From positions 1 through 64,000 of the forward strand of contig NZ_BMVV01000026.1 in the NCBI RefSeq assembly GCF_014650895.1: a stretch of DNA of 64,000 bases. Direction: 5' to 3'. The DNA comes from Streptomyces omiyaensis. Its GTDB lineage: Bacteria > Actinomycetota > Actinomycetes > Streptomycetales > Streptomycetaceae. A program made the translations under genes and the position numbers. This document shows positions 42,582-51,776 of this stretch, piece after piece (the first letter of the stretch is position 1; every line of letters starts with the position of its first letter). Below the pieces are notes generated by a model. That model saw only the letters and a program-made list of their open reading frames with translations, was not told the origin of the DNA and searched no databases.

Positions 42582-43928
42582 ATGAACAGCGCTGCGGCGA
42601 CCGCCCTGGCCGAGTCCGTCACCGGCGAGGTCGTCCTGCCGGGCGACGCCGCCTACGACGACGTGAAGGACATCTTCGTCCACAAGGGGCGGCCGGACGT
42701 CGTCGTCCGCTGTCACGGCGCCGAGGACGTGCGCCTGGCCCTCGCGTTCGCGCGCGAGCAGGGCCTGCGCGTCTCGGTGCGCAGCGGCGGCCACAGCAAC
42801 GCGGGCCTGAGCACCGACGTCGGCGGCCTGGTCGTCGACGTCTCGCCGCTGGACGGCGTGGAGGTCCTCGACGCCGGGCGCGGCCTGGTCCGCGTCGGCC
42901 CCGGCGCGCAGTGGGGCCAGGTGGCCCGGGTGCTGGCGGAGCACGGCCTGTCCTTCTCCTCCGGCGACACCGACCAGGTGGGCGTGGGCGGCCTGCTGGT
43001 CGGCGGCGGCATCGGCTGGACGGTGCGCTCCACCGGTCTCGCAATCGACAACCTGGTGGCGGCCGAGGTCGTCACCGCGGACGGCCGGGTGCTGCGCGCC
43101 TCCGCCGACGAGCACGCCGACCTGTTCTGGGGGCTGCGCGGCGGCGGCGGCAACTTCGGCGTGGTGACCTCCTTCGAGGTGGCCGCCAAGCCGCTGCCGA
43201 AGGTGCACTTCGGCTCCATCGTCTACCCCGCCGCCGAGGCGGCCTCGGTGGTGAAGGGCTGGGCCCGCGCGCTGCGCGAGGCGCCCGAGGAACTGACCTC
43301 GCACGTGCAGCTGTTCCCGTCGTTCGGCGGTGACCCGGCGCCGGTGAACATCCTGGTCTGCTACGCGGGCGACGACGTCGCCGCCGCGGGCGCCGCCATC
43401 GCCCCGCTGCTCGAACTGGGCACGCCGGAGAGCAAGGACGTCAACCTGGTCGCCTACCCGGAGGTGCTCGACCAGGCGGGCGAGCTCCCGCCGGACTGGG
43501 AGCCGATGGTGCGCAACCGCTTCGCGCGCGAGTGCTCCGACGAGCTGGTCGACACCCTGCTCACCGGTGCGGCCGCCTTCGACAACCTCTTCGTGGAGCT
43601 GCGCAGCCTGGGCGGGGCCCTGGGCCGGGTGCCGGCCGACGCCACCGCGTTCGGACACCGCGACGCGGAGGTCCTGGTGAACACGGCCAAGCTCGGCCCG
43701 CGCGCCGACAACGAGGCCGCCCTGCCGGAGCTGACCGCGTTCTGGTCGGCGCTCGCCCCGTTCACCGAGGGGGCCTACAGCGGCTTCCTCAGCGAGCTGG
43801 ACGCCGACGACCTGGCCGCCGTCTACCCGCCGCGGACGTACGAGCGGCTGCGGGCGGTCAAGGACGCCTACGACCCGGAGAACGTGTTCTCCCGCAATGC
43901 CAACGTCGCCCCGCACGCGCAGGCCTGA
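42582..43928 (+). CDS. BBE-like FAD-linked oxidase 1
   Basis: A 448-residue oxidase of the berberine-bridge/VAO family. VSVRSGGHSNAG carries the His that links FAD; the second (cysteinyl) attachment site is absent (SSGDTDQVGVGG), so it is probably mono-covalent. LVGGGIGWTVRSTGLAIDN is the FAD loop and PPRTYERLRAVKDAYDPENVF is the C-terminal BBE motif. Such enzymes oxidise alcohols, phenols or amines, often in tailoring. A start MNSAAATAL fits a GGGAG site. Paired in this operon with a second oxidase at 45216. Confidence 0.86.
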   Translation: MNSAAATALAESVTGEVVLPGDAAYDDVKDIFVHKGRPDVVVRCHGAEDVRLALAFAREQGLRVSVRSGGHSNAGLSTDVGGLVVDVSPLDGVEVLDAGRGLVRVGPGAQWGQVARVLAEHGLSFSSGDTDQVGVGGLLVGGGIGWTVRSTGLAIDNLVAAEVVTADGRVLRASADEHADLFWGLRGGGGNFGVVTSFEVAAKPLPKVHFGSIVYPAAEAASVVKGWARALREAPEELTSHVQLFPSFGGDPAPVNILVCYAGDDVAAAGAAIAPLLELGTPESKDVNLVAYPEVLDQAGELPPDWEPMVRNRFARECSDELVDTLLTGAAAFDNLFVELRSLGGALGRVPADATAFGHRDAEVLVNTAKLGPRADNEAALPELTAFWSALAPFTEGAYSGFLSELDADDLAAVYPPRTYERLRAVKDAYDPENVFSRNANVAPHAQA

Positions 43929-43953
43929 CACGCCCACACGGGAAGGACACCCC

Positions 43954-45219
43954 ATGACCACCCTCGTCGCCACGGACGTCCCGGGCGTCTGCGCCGCGCC
44001 GCCGGAGCCGGACCTCACCCCCGAGGAGGTGGTGCGCCGCGCCGAGCGGCTCGCGGCCGGCCTCGTGGCCCGGCAGGCGGAGACCGAGCAGCGCACCTAC
44101 TACGCGGCCGACACCCACGAGGACTTCGCGCGGGCCGGTCTCTACCGGATCCTGGTGCCCCGCAGGTACGGCGGGTACGAGTTCGGCGCCGAGACCTTCC
44201 TCAAGGTCACGATGGCCCTGTCCCGGGGCTGCCCGTCGACGGGCTGGATGTACTGCCTGGGCGCGGCGCACTCCCTCGCCGTCGCCTCGCTGTTCGAGGA
44301 GCGCACGCAGGCCGAGCTGTTCGCCGACGGGGACTTCATCAGCCCGGCGACCATCACCCCGTCCGGCACCGCGCGGCGCGCCCCCGACGGCGGCTGGATC
44401 GTCGACGGCACCTTCCCCTACTGCTCCGGGGCCCCCTACGCCACGCACTTCATCGGGCACACCGTCATCGAGGACGAGGAGTCCGGCGGGGGCGCGGAGC
44501 CGAAGCTGCTGCTGTTCGTCGCCCCGCGCTCCGAGTGGACGATGCTGGACGACTGGGGCCGCCAGCTCGGCCTGAAGGGCAGCGGCTCGCACAGCGTCTC
44601 CTTCCGGGGCGGGCGGGTCCCGGCGCACTACGCCATCGAGGCCACCCACCTGAGCGAGGTCGACGTCAGCGCCGGCACGCCCGGCCGGGCCCTGCACGGC
44701 AACGGGCAGTACGGCGGCGGCCCGCTGAGCTTCATGCTGCTGGAGTCGGCCGCCGTGGCGGTGGGCATGGCGCAGGGCGCGCTGGACGCCTACGAGGAGC
44801 TGATGCGCTCGCGCACCACCATCTTCACCGGCACCTCGCGCGCCGAGGACCCCGACTACCAGTACTGGTACGGGCACGCCTCGGGCATGATCGCGACCGC
44901 CGAGGCGGCGCTGCTGCACGCCGTGCGCCAGTGGGAGGAGCTGTGCGCCGGGGCGCCGGAGGACTTCACCCGTGAGGAGGACCTGCGGCTCGCCACCATC
45001 TGCCGCGAGGTGCTGAAGCTCGCCTGGGGCGCGGTGGAGCGGCACCTGTTCCCGACCGCCGGGTCGAGCGCGGTGCGCTCCGGCGAGCGGATCGAGCGGA
45101 TCTGGCGCGACATGTCGACCCAGCACAGCCACTCCGGGATCGGCGTGCTGCTGCAGAGCGTCGCCACCCGCGAGTACGCCAAGGTCCGCTTCGGCGTCAC
45201 CGAAGGCTCCCCCTCGTGA
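43954..45219 (+). CDS. Acyl-CoA dehydrogenase-fold flavin-dependent monooxygenase 2
   Basis: A 421-residue group D-type flavoprotein. HEDFARAGLYRILVPRRYGGYE, SRGCPSTGWMYCLGAAHS and the central ATITPSGTARRAPDGGWIVDG match the family. The related gene at 31398 has the same layout, so two oxygenations or dehydrogenations are likely. It overlaps the next gene (GTGA) and needs reduced flavin from a reductase such as that at 49662. The substrate is unknown; hydroxylation of a carrier-bound or CoA-bound aryl unit is plausible. Confidence 0.82.
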   Translation: MTTLVATDVPGVCAAPPEPDLTPEEVVRRAERLAAGLVARQAETEQRTYYAADTHEDFARAGLYRILVPRRYGGYEFGAETFLKVTMALSRGCPSTGWMYCLGAAHSLAVASLFEERTQAELFADGDFISPATITPSGTARRAPDGGWIVDGTFPYCSGAPYATHFIGHTVIEDEESGGGAEPKLLLFVAPRSEWTMLDDWGRQLGLKGSGSHSVSFRGGRVPAHYAIEATHLSEVDVSAGTPGRALHGNGQYGGGPLSFMLLESAAVAVGMAQGALDAYEELMRSRTTIFTGTSRAEDPDYQYWYGHASGMIATAEAALLHAVRQWEELCAGAPEDFTREEDLRLATICREVLKLAWGAVERHLFPTAGSSAVRSGERIERIWRDMSTQHSHSGIGVLLQSVATREYAKVRFGVTEGSPS

Positions 45220-46598
45220 CCGCCCCCGCCGCCGCGGACATCCGGCCCGCGCTGCCCGGCGAGCCGGAGTACGCGCGTGCCGCGGCCGTCTTCAACGAGG
45301 CCGCGCCGGCCCGCCCCGCGGCGGCGCTGACCGCCCGTACGGTCGGCGAGGTGCGCGCGGCCGTACGGTACGGGCGCGCCGCCGGCCTGCCGGTCCGGGT
45401 GCACACCACCGGTCACTCCGCCGGGGCGGCCCGGCCGATGGACGGCCAGCTGCTGATCCGCACCGAGCTCGGCGGCGGGGTCCGGGTCGACCCCGCGCGC
45501 CGCACCGCCTGGATCCCGGCCGGCACCCGCTGGGCCGAGGTGGTGGCCGCGGCGGCCGTGCACGGCCTGGCCGCCGCGCACGGCACGTCGCCGACCGTCG
45601 GCGCCGTCGGCTATCTGCTGCGCGGCGGAGTGAGCCTGTACGGCCGCAGGACCGGCATCGCGGCCAACGGGGTGACGGCCGCCGAGGTCGTGACCGCCGA
45701 CGGCGAGGTGCGCCGGGTCGACGCCGGCCACGAGCCGGAGCTGCTGTGGGCGCTGCGCGGCGGCGGCGGCGGACTCGGTGTGGTCACCGGGGTGGAGCTG
45801 GAACTGTTCCCGGCCGCCGGGGTGGTCACCGGGGCGGCCTTCTGGGCCGGCCGGCACGCCGAGCGGCTGCTCGGACGGTGGCTCGAGTGGGCCGCCGACG
45901 CGCCGCGCGAGGTGTCCACCTCGCTGCGGATCATGAACCTGCCACCGGTGCCCGAGATCCCGGTCGAGCTGCGCTCGGGGCCCGTGGTGTGCGTGGCCGG
46001 TGCGGTGCTCGCCCCGGCCGAGGGCGATCTGGCGACCGCCGGACGCCAGGCCGACGACCTGCTGGGGCCGTTGCGCGCCGTCGCCGCCCCGCTGGAGGAC
46101 AGCTGGGCGCCCGGCGCCACCCCGGCGGTCGCGCAGGCCCACCAGGACCCGCCGGGTCCGGTGGAGGTGCTCGGCGACCACCTGCTCGTCGGCGACCTGC
46201 GCGGGGAGGGGGCCGAGGCCCTGCTCCACGCGGTCGGACCGGACTCCGCGTCGCCCCTGGTCGCCGCCGAACTGCGGCAGCTCGGCGGCGCGCTGGCGGA
46301 GCCGGCCCCGCACGGCGGTGTCCTCGACCATCTGCCGGCCGCCTACGCCGTCATGGCCGCGGGCCTCCCCGGCCTGCATCCGGCGCCCGCGATCCGGGAG
46401 CGCTGCGCGCGCCTGCGCGCCGCGCTCGCCCCCTGGGACACCGGTCGCACCGCGCCGGGATTCGTGGAGAGTCCCGACCAGCCGCAGGGCCATCTGGACG
46501 AGGCGGCCATCGCCGCCGTGGACCGCGTCCGTCTGGCGTACGACCCGGACGGGCTGTTCCGGTCCGATGCCATGACCGGCACGTCGGACCTCCTCTGA
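45216..46598 (+). CDS. BBE-like FAD-linked oxidase 2
   Basis: A 460-residue second oxidase of the BBE family. The FAD His is in VHTTGHSAGAARP; the usual Cys position is Ser (HGTSPTVGAVG), so only one covalent bond is expected. EVVTADGEVRRVD and LLWALRGGGGGLGVVTG are family motifs, and DRVRLAYDPDGLFRSD is a BBE-like end. It starts at GTG 45216, coupled to the flavin monooxygenase. Two different BBE oxidases in one unit suggest at least two oxidative ring or alcohol steps. Confidence 0.82.
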   Translation: MTAPAAADIRPALPGEPEYARAAAVFNEAAPARPAAALTARTVGEVRAAVRYGRAAGLPVRVHTTGHSAGAARPMDGQLLIRTELGGGVRVDPARRTAWIPAGTRWAEVVAAAAVHGLAAAHGTSPTVGAVGYLLRGGVSLYGRRTGIAANGVTAAEVVTADGEVRRVDAGHEPELLWALRGGGGGLGVVTGVELELFPAAGVVTGAAFWAGRHAERLLGRWLEWAADAPREVSTSLRIMNLPPVPEIPVELRSGPVVCVAGAVLAPAEGDLATAGRQADDLLGPLRAVAAPLEDSWAPGATPAVAQAHQDPPGPVEVLGDHLLVGDLRGEGAEALLHAVGPDSASPLVAAELRQLGGALAEPAPHGGVLDHLPAAYAVMAAGLPGLHPAPAIRERCARLRAALAPWDTGRTAPGFVESPDQPQGHLDEAAIAAVDRVRLAYDPDGLFRSDAMTGTSDLL

Positions 46599-46644
46599 CG
46601 GGCCTTCCCCCCACCCCGCACCACGCACACGAGGAAAGAGAGAC

Positions 46645-47760
46645 ATGAGCGACCTTCAGAAGCACGTGCAGACCGTGCTGGACGAGCTGACCGAGTCGGG
46701 TGCCGAGACCGGCCTGCAGGCGGCCGTCTACGTGGACGGCGAGCTCGTCGTCGACGCCGTCTCCGGTGTCGCCGACCCGGAGACCGGCCGCGCGGTCACC
46801 TCCGACACCCCGTTCTGGAGCGCCTCCACCGGCAAGGGCGTCACGGCCACCGTCGTGCACACCCTGGTCGAGAAGGGCCTCTTCGACTACGACACCCGCA
46901 TCGTCGAGCTGTGGCCCGAGTTCGGCGTGCACGGCAAGGAGAACGCGACGGTCGGGCACGCCCTGACCCACTCCGCGGGCGTCCCCGGTCTGCCGGGCGA
47001 CATCACCCCGGACGACCTGACCGACTGGGACAAGATGACGTCCATCGTCGCGTCCGCCGAGCCCTGGTGGGAGCCCGGCACCCAGACCGGCTACCACGCG
47101 GTCACCTTCGGCTACCTGCTCGGCGAGATCGTCCGCCGGGCGACCGGCAAGCCGATCTCGCAGGTGCTGCTCGAGGAGGTCTCGACCCCGCTCGGCATCT
47201 CCAAGGAGCTCTACCTCGGCGTCCCGCAGGCCGAGCAGGGCCTGCTGGCCCGCCTGGAGGACGCCCCGATCGACCCCGCCGCCTTCGGTGACATGCCGGA
47301 GGACTTCCCGCTGCTCAAGGCGGCACCGCCGGCCATCATGCCCAGCGCCTCCTACGGCAACCGCGCCGACATCCTCGCCTCCGACATCCCGGCCGGCGGC
47401 ACGATGACCGCCCGCGGCGTCGCCAAGATGTACGCGGCCCTGCTGGGCGAGGTGGACGGGGTCCGCCTCGTCTCGCAGGAGCGTCTGGAGCAGATCAGCG
47501 CGGTGGCCGTCGCCGATCTCGACCAGGTCGTGTTCGCACCCTCCCCGAAGGGCCTCGGCTACTTCCTCGGCCGTCCGGGCGGCGACCCGCAGGAGTCCCT
47601 GAACGTCTTCGGCGCCCAGGGCATGGGCGGCAGCGGCGCCTACGCCGACACCCGCACCAAGGTCGCCTTCGCCCTCACCAAGAACCGTTTCAACCCGACC
47701 GAGGCGAGCGCCTTCGAGCGCGTCAGCGAGATCGTCACCCAGGCCGTCGCCGGGGTCTGA
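46645..47760 (+). CDS. Serine hydrolase of the beta-lactamase/esterase (class C, EstB) family
   Basis: A 371-residue hydrolase. The catalytic Ser-x-x-Lys is in FWSASTGKGVTATV, a Tyr-containing motif is in TGYHAVTFGYLLGE, and ALTHSAGVPGLPGD is a typical early motif. No signal peptide, so cytoplasmic. Relatives are esterases, transacylases or carboxypeptidases; LovD-type acyl transfer is also known. It lies between the oxidase operon and the exporter, so it could cleave or transfer an acyl group in late steps or in self-protection. Confidence 0.83.
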   Translation: MSDLQKHVQTVLDELTESGAETGLQAAVYVDGELVVDAVSGVADPETGRAVTSDTPFWSASTGKGVTATVVHTLVEKGLFDYDTRIVELWPEFGVHGKENATVGHALTHSAGVPGLPGDITPDDLTDWDKMTSIVASAEPWWEPGTQTGYHAVTFGYLLGEIVRRATGKPISQVLLEEVSTPLGISKELYLGVPQAEQGLLARLEDAPIDPAAFGDMPEDFPLLKAAPPAIMPSASYGNRADILASDIPAGGTMTARGVAKMYAALLGEVDGVRLVSQERLEQISAVAVADLDQVVFAPSPKGLGYFLGRPGGDPQESLNVFGAQGMGGSGAYADTRTKVAFALTKNRFNPTEASAFERVSEIVTQAVAGV

Positions 47761-47788
47761 ACGGACCGCCGGCAGAAAGGTATCCGTC

Positions 47789-49405
47789 ATGACGAACGCA
47801 GCCCAGGCCGTCGCCGGGGCGAAGGCGGGACGACGCGAGTGGATCGGCCTCGGCGTCCTGGCCCTGCCGACCCTGCTGATCGCACTCGACATCGGCGTCC
47901 TGTTCCTCGCGCTGCCCCAGCTCAGCGATGACCTGGGCACCAGCGGCACCGAGCAGCTGTGGATCACCGACATCTACGGGTTCATGCTCGCCGGGTTCCT
48001 CATCACCATGGGAAACCTGGGCGACCGGATCGGGCGGCGCAAGCTGCTGCTGATCGGTGCCGCCGCGTTCGGCGCGGCTTCCCTGCTCGCCGCCTACGCG
48101 AGCAGCCCCGGCATGCTGATCGCGGCCCGCGCCCTGCTGGGCATCGCCGGTGCCACGCTCAACCCCTCCACCCTCGCGCTGATCAGCAACATGTTCCGCG
48201 ACGACCGGGAGCGCGGCATCGCGATCTCGCTCTGGGCGACCTGCCAGTTCGGCGGGTCGGCCGTCGGTCCGCTGGTCGGCGGACTGATGCTGGACCACTT
48301 CTGGTGGGGCTCGGTCTTCCTCCTCGGCGTCCCCGTGATGGTGGTGCTGCTGGTGGCCGGACCGCTGCTGCTCCCCGAGTACCGCACGGGCCGGGCGAGC
48401 GGCCCGCTCGACCTGATCAGCGTGGGGCTGTCGCTGCTCGCGATCCTCCCGGTGATCTACGGCGTCAAGGAGCTCGCCGCGGGCGGCGCCCACAGCTCGA
48501 CCCCGCTGGCGCTGCTGTCGCTGGCCGTCGGGCTCGGCGCGGGCGCGGTGTTCCTGCGCCGCCAGCGCACCCTCGCCTCCCCGCTCGTGGACCTGAGGCT
48601 GTTCGGCAGACCGGCCTTCTCCTTCTCGCTCGCGGGCATGGCCGTGGCCTCCGGCGCCTTCGCCGGCACCTCGTTCCTCACCAGTCAGTACATCGTGACC
48701 GTGGCGGAGCTGAGCCCGACCGCGGCAGGGCTCTGGCAGGCCCCGACGGGCGGCGGCATCGCCGCGGGCGTGCTGCTCGCCCCGCTGTTCCTGCGCTGGG
48801 TGAAGCCGCTGACCGCGATGGTGGGCGGACTGTGCGTCTCCTTCCTCGCGCTGCTCGGCCTCACCCAGGTCGGCGACGACGGCTCGGTCCTCGGGGTCGT
48901 CGTCTGCATCGCGCTCGTCGCCTTCGGCGTCGGCCCGCTGTTCGCGCTCGGCACCGGGCTCGTGGTGGGTGCCGTGCCGGTGGAGAAGGCGGGCTCCGCG
49001 GCCTCGCTGTCCGAGAGCAGCAACGTGCTGGGATCGACGCTCGGTCTCGCCTTCCTCGGCACCCTGGGCGCCGCGTTCTACCGGGACGAGATGGCCGGAC
49101 AGGTCCCCGCCTCGCTGCCCGCGCCGCTGGCCGAGGCCGCCCAGGAGACCGTGGCCGGTGGCACCGCCGCCGCCCGCGAGCTGTCCGGCGGCACCGCCCA
49201 GGACCTGGTGACGGCGTCCCACGACGCCTTCACCAGCTCGCTGCACACGGTCAGCTGGGTCGCGTCCGCCGCGGTGGCCGCCGTGGCGGTCGCCGTCGCC
49301 TTCAAGCTGCGGGAGAAGGACCCGGCGGAACGGCCCGGCACGCCGGAGCCGGCGAGGACGGAGGCGACGGCCGCGGCCCCCGCGGCGGAACGCACCGAGG
49401 TCTGA
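47789..49405 (+). CDS. DHA2-family MFS exporter (SgcB-like)
   Basis: A 538-residue drug:proton antiporter with about 14 hydrophobic helices. It has LGDRIGRRKLLLIG (motif A) and ALLGIAGATLNPSTLALISNMF (motif C-like, typical of the 14-TMS QacA/DHA2 group). C-1027 and other Streptomyces clusters carry such exporters (SgcB). The last ~40 residues are Glu/Ala-rich and cytoplasmic. It should export the final product. It is followed by a strong terminator. Confidence 0.88.
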   Translation: MTNAAQAVAGAKAGRREWIGLGVLALPTLLIALDIGVLFLALPQLSDDLGTSGTEQLWITDIYGFMLAGFLITMGNLGDRIGRRKLLLIGAAAFGAASLLAAYASSPGMLIAARALLGIAGATLNPSTLALISNMFRDDRERGIAISLWATCQFGGSAVGPLVGGLMLDHFWWGSVFLLGVPVMVVLLVAGPLLLPEYRTGRASGPLDLISVGLSLLAILPVIYGVKELAAGGAHSSTPLALLSLAVGLGAGAVFLRRQRTLASPLVDLRLFGRPAFSFSLAGMAVASGAFAGTSFLTSQYIVTVAELSPTAAGLWQAPTGGGIAAGVLLAPLFLRWVKPLTAMVGGLCVSFLALLGLTQVGDDGSVLGVVVCIALVAFGVGPLFALGTGLVVGAVPVEKAGSAASLSESSNVLGSTLGLAFLGTLGAAFYRDEMAGQVPASLPAPLAEAAQETVAGGTAAARELSGGTAQDLVTASHDAFTSSLHTVSWVASAAVAAVAVAVAFKLREKDPAERPGTPEPARTEATAAAPAAERTEV

Positions 49406-49412
49406 GACCGGG

Positions 49413-49453
49413 GCCCGAGGGGCGCGGCGCCGAGCGCGCCGCGCCCCTCGGGC
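49413..49453. terminator. 18-bp perfect stem terminator after exporter
   Basis: Perfect arms at 49413-49430 and 49436-49453 with a 5-base loop, 8 bp after the exporter stop. It marks the end of the unit starting near 39575 or 40978; the next gene has its own leader (49454-49661). Confidence 0.8.
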
Positions 49454-49661
49454 ATGCCCTCCGAGCCTCCGTCGACTCCCTTCTCACGTGCGGTTTCAAA
49501 CAAGCACGCAAGGAGATGCGCGGTCTGTCCCCAGCCGCGACGATTCCGACGACCGGTCCGGTGCGCCCGTCACGACCGGGGTGCCCCTGCCCCCGCGACG
49601 CCCGGCAGCGCCCGGCGCTGCCCACCCCGTCACCGCCGCCCGATTCCTAGGAGGCATCACC

Positions 49662-50330
49662 ATGACCGCAGCACCGAAGATCCTCGCCATCAACGGCTCC
49701 GAGCGGGACGGCAACACCGCGGACGTGCTCCGGCACGCCGCGGCGCACGCCCGTGCGCTCGGCGTCGAGTTCGAGGTCGTCGACCTGCGGAACGTCCGGA
49801 TGGAGCGGTGCGGTCCGTGCGGCGACTGCAACGACCGCACGGTCGTCTGCGCCGTGGGCGACGACATCCCCTCCGTGGTGCGCAGGATGATCGAGGCCGA
49901 CGGCATCGTCTTCGCCGCCCCGGTGCACGGCTTCGGCACGGCGAGCCTCATGCAGACCTTCATCGAGCGGGCCGGGGTCGGCTATCTGCGCTTCGACCGC
50001 CCGCTGAGCAACAAGGTCGCGGGGATCATCTCCGTCGCCCGCCGCTACAGCGCGGGCGAGGTGTGGGCCCAGCTGACCGTCAACGCCCTGCTCAACCGGA
50101 TGATCCTGGTCGGCAGCGGCTTCCCCGCGACCGTGCACGCGCTGCACCGCGGCGACGCCGCCAAGGACGAGGAGGGGCTGCGCAACGTCGAGCGCCTGGT
50201 CGACCGCATGTCCGACATGATCGCGCTGCTGCGCGAGCACCGCGAGCTGACCGGCCGTGACGCGCTGGCCGGCGGCGACCGCAACGAGCGGGTCGGCCTG
50301 CCGCTGAACGAGCTGGTGAGCGCCGTATGA
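49662..50330 (+). CDS. NADPH-dependent FMN reductase / flavodoxin-like protein
   Basis: A 222-residue flavodoxin-fold protein with the FMN loop ILAINGSERDGNTADVLRHAA, a Cys pair RCGPCGDCNDRTVVC, and FAAPVHGFGTASLMQTFIERA. It fits the iron-sulfur flavoprotein/NADPH reductase family, and the extra cysteines suggest an iron-sulfur or disulfide site. It may supply reduced flavin to the two group D monooxygenases and the HpaB-like hydroxylase. GGAGG precedes ATG 49662, and the frame ends in an ATGA overlap with the ligase gene. Confidence 0.82.
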   Translation: MTAAPKILAINGSERDGNTADVLRHAAAHARALGVEFEVVDLRNVRMERCGPCGDCNDRTVVCAVGDDIPSVVRRMIEADGIVFAAPVHGFGTASLMQTFIERAGVGYLRFDRPLSNKVAGIISVARRYSAGEVWAQLTVNALLNRMILVGSGFPATVHALHRGDAAKDEEGLRNVERLVDRMSDMIALLREHRELTGRDALAGGDRNERVGLPLNELVSAV

Positions 50331-51760
50331 GCACCGCCGCCCCACTCGCCGCCGGCGACCCGGGCCTGCCCGCCTTCTGGGAGTCGTACGAGCCGCTGTC
50401 GCGCGCCTTCCACGACGGCACCCTGGGCGACGAGGAACTGGAGCGCTGGCGGAGCGAGCGGCTGACCGCCGTCCTGCGGCACGTCACCGAGCGCTCGCCG
50501 TTCTACCGCCGCCACCTCGCCGGCGTGGACGTCACCCGGGTCACCCCGGCCACCCTCGCCGCGCTCCCCTTCACCACCAAGGACGACCTGCGCCGCGAGA
50601 TGTACGACGTGCTCTCCGGCAGTCCGGCCGACGCGGCCGTCTTCTACGAGACGACCGGCACCACCGGGCCGTCCACGCCCTGCCCGCGCGGCGCCCGGGA
50701 CATCGCGACCAGCAACGCGGCCGTGGAGGAGTCGTGGCGGCGCGTGCTGCGCGCGCACTTCGGCGACCGGATGCCCGTCGTCGGTCTGATGGGCCCCTCG
50801 GAGCTGTACGCCTTCGGCGACGTGTTCACCTCGGTGACCGCCGCGCTGGGCGCCTGCCACGTCAAGATCTGGCCGGAGTCGCCGCGCGTCGGCTTCCAGA
50901 AGGCGCTGCGCCTGATCGAGGACCTCGGCGTCGAGGTGATCGTCTGCGCCCCCGCGCTCTGTCTGAGCCTCGCCAAGGCCGCCCTGCACTACGGCTACGA
51001 CCTGGCACGGCTGCCGGTGAAGCTGTTCCTCGTGCTCGGCGAGATCTGCACCCCCGAGTTCGCCGCCAACGTCGCCACGGTGTGGCCGCACGCCCAGGTC
51101 CGGCCGACGCTGTACGGCTCCCAGGAGTCGCTGTGCATCGCGACCGGCGCCGACACCGGGCAGCTCCACCTGTCGCAGCCCAACTACCTCTTCGAGCTGG
51201 TCGACCCGGACACCGGGGAGTTCCTCGGCACCCGGGGCGAGGGCGAGCTGGTCCTGACCATGCTGGTCGACGGCATCAAGCCGCTGATCCGTTACCGCAC
51301 CGGCGACCTGGTCCGGATCGGCGGGGCGCCGCCCGGCGCCCCGCTGCCCGGCGACGTCGTCGAGGTGGTCGGCCGGGCCGCCGACCGCATCCGGCTCGGC
51401 AACGCCGTGCTCCAGCCCGCCGAGCTGGAGACCGCGGTCCTGGACACGGTCTCCGGCTGCCTCGGCTACCAGGTCGTCATCGACCACGACGAGGCGGGCG
51501 GCGACCGCGTCACCGTACGGCTCGACCTGCTGCCGGGCCACCCCGACCGGGACGGCACCACCGCCGGCGTCGCCGTCCGGCTGGGCGCGCTGACCGGCCT
51601 CGACGCGACGGTCGTCGTGGAGGACGAGCTGGACCCGGTGACCCACACCGGCTCCTTCGTCAGCTGGAAGGCGGCGCGCGTGCTGGACGACCGGGCCCCC
51701 CTGGACACGTCGGTGCTGGTGGCGCGTCAGGTCGCTCACCGGTACGCGATCACCACCTGA
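50327..51760 (+). CDS. PaaK-like adenylate-forming ligase 1
   Basis: A 477-residue enzyme of the phenylacetate-CoA ligase family. The ATP-binding loop is FYETTGTTGPSTPCPRG, followed by PTLYGSQESLCIATG and IRYRTGDLVRIGG, with a short C-terminal domain. It activates an aryl acid, probably for CoA or direct transfer. It is encoded immediately before the anthranilate-synthase genes, so anthranilate or a derivative is a natural candidate substrate. A second PaaK-like gene lies at 55018. Confidence 0.82.
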   Translation: MSTAAPLAAGDPGLPAFWESYEPLSRAFHDGTLGDEELERWRSERLTAVLRHVTERSPFYRRHLAGVDVTRVTPATLAALPFTTKDDLRREMYDVLSGSPADAAVFYETTGTTGPSTPCPRGARDIATSNAAVEESWRRVLRAHFGDRMPVVGLMGPSELYAFGDVFTSVTAALGACHVKIWPESPRVGFQKALRLIEDLGVEVIVCAPALCLSLAKAALHYGYDLARLPVKLFLVLGEICTPEFAANVATVWPHAQVRPTLYGSQESLCIATGADTGQLHLSQPNYLFELVDPDTGEFLGTRGEGELVLTMLVDGIKPLIRYRTGDLVRIGGAPPGAPLPGDVVEVVGRAADRIRLGNAVLQPAELETAVLDTVSGCLGYQVVIDHDEAGGDRVTVRLDLLPGHPDRDGTTAGVAVRLGALTGLDATVVVEDELDPVTHTGSFVSWKAARVLDDRAPLDTSVLVARQVAHRYAITT

Positions 51761-51776
51761 GCGGAGAGGATCCACC

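Noticed and set aside
42619..43219. Small antisense frames inside the BBE oxidase gene
   Set aside because: Arg/Pro-rich shadows without start signals or conserved motifs.
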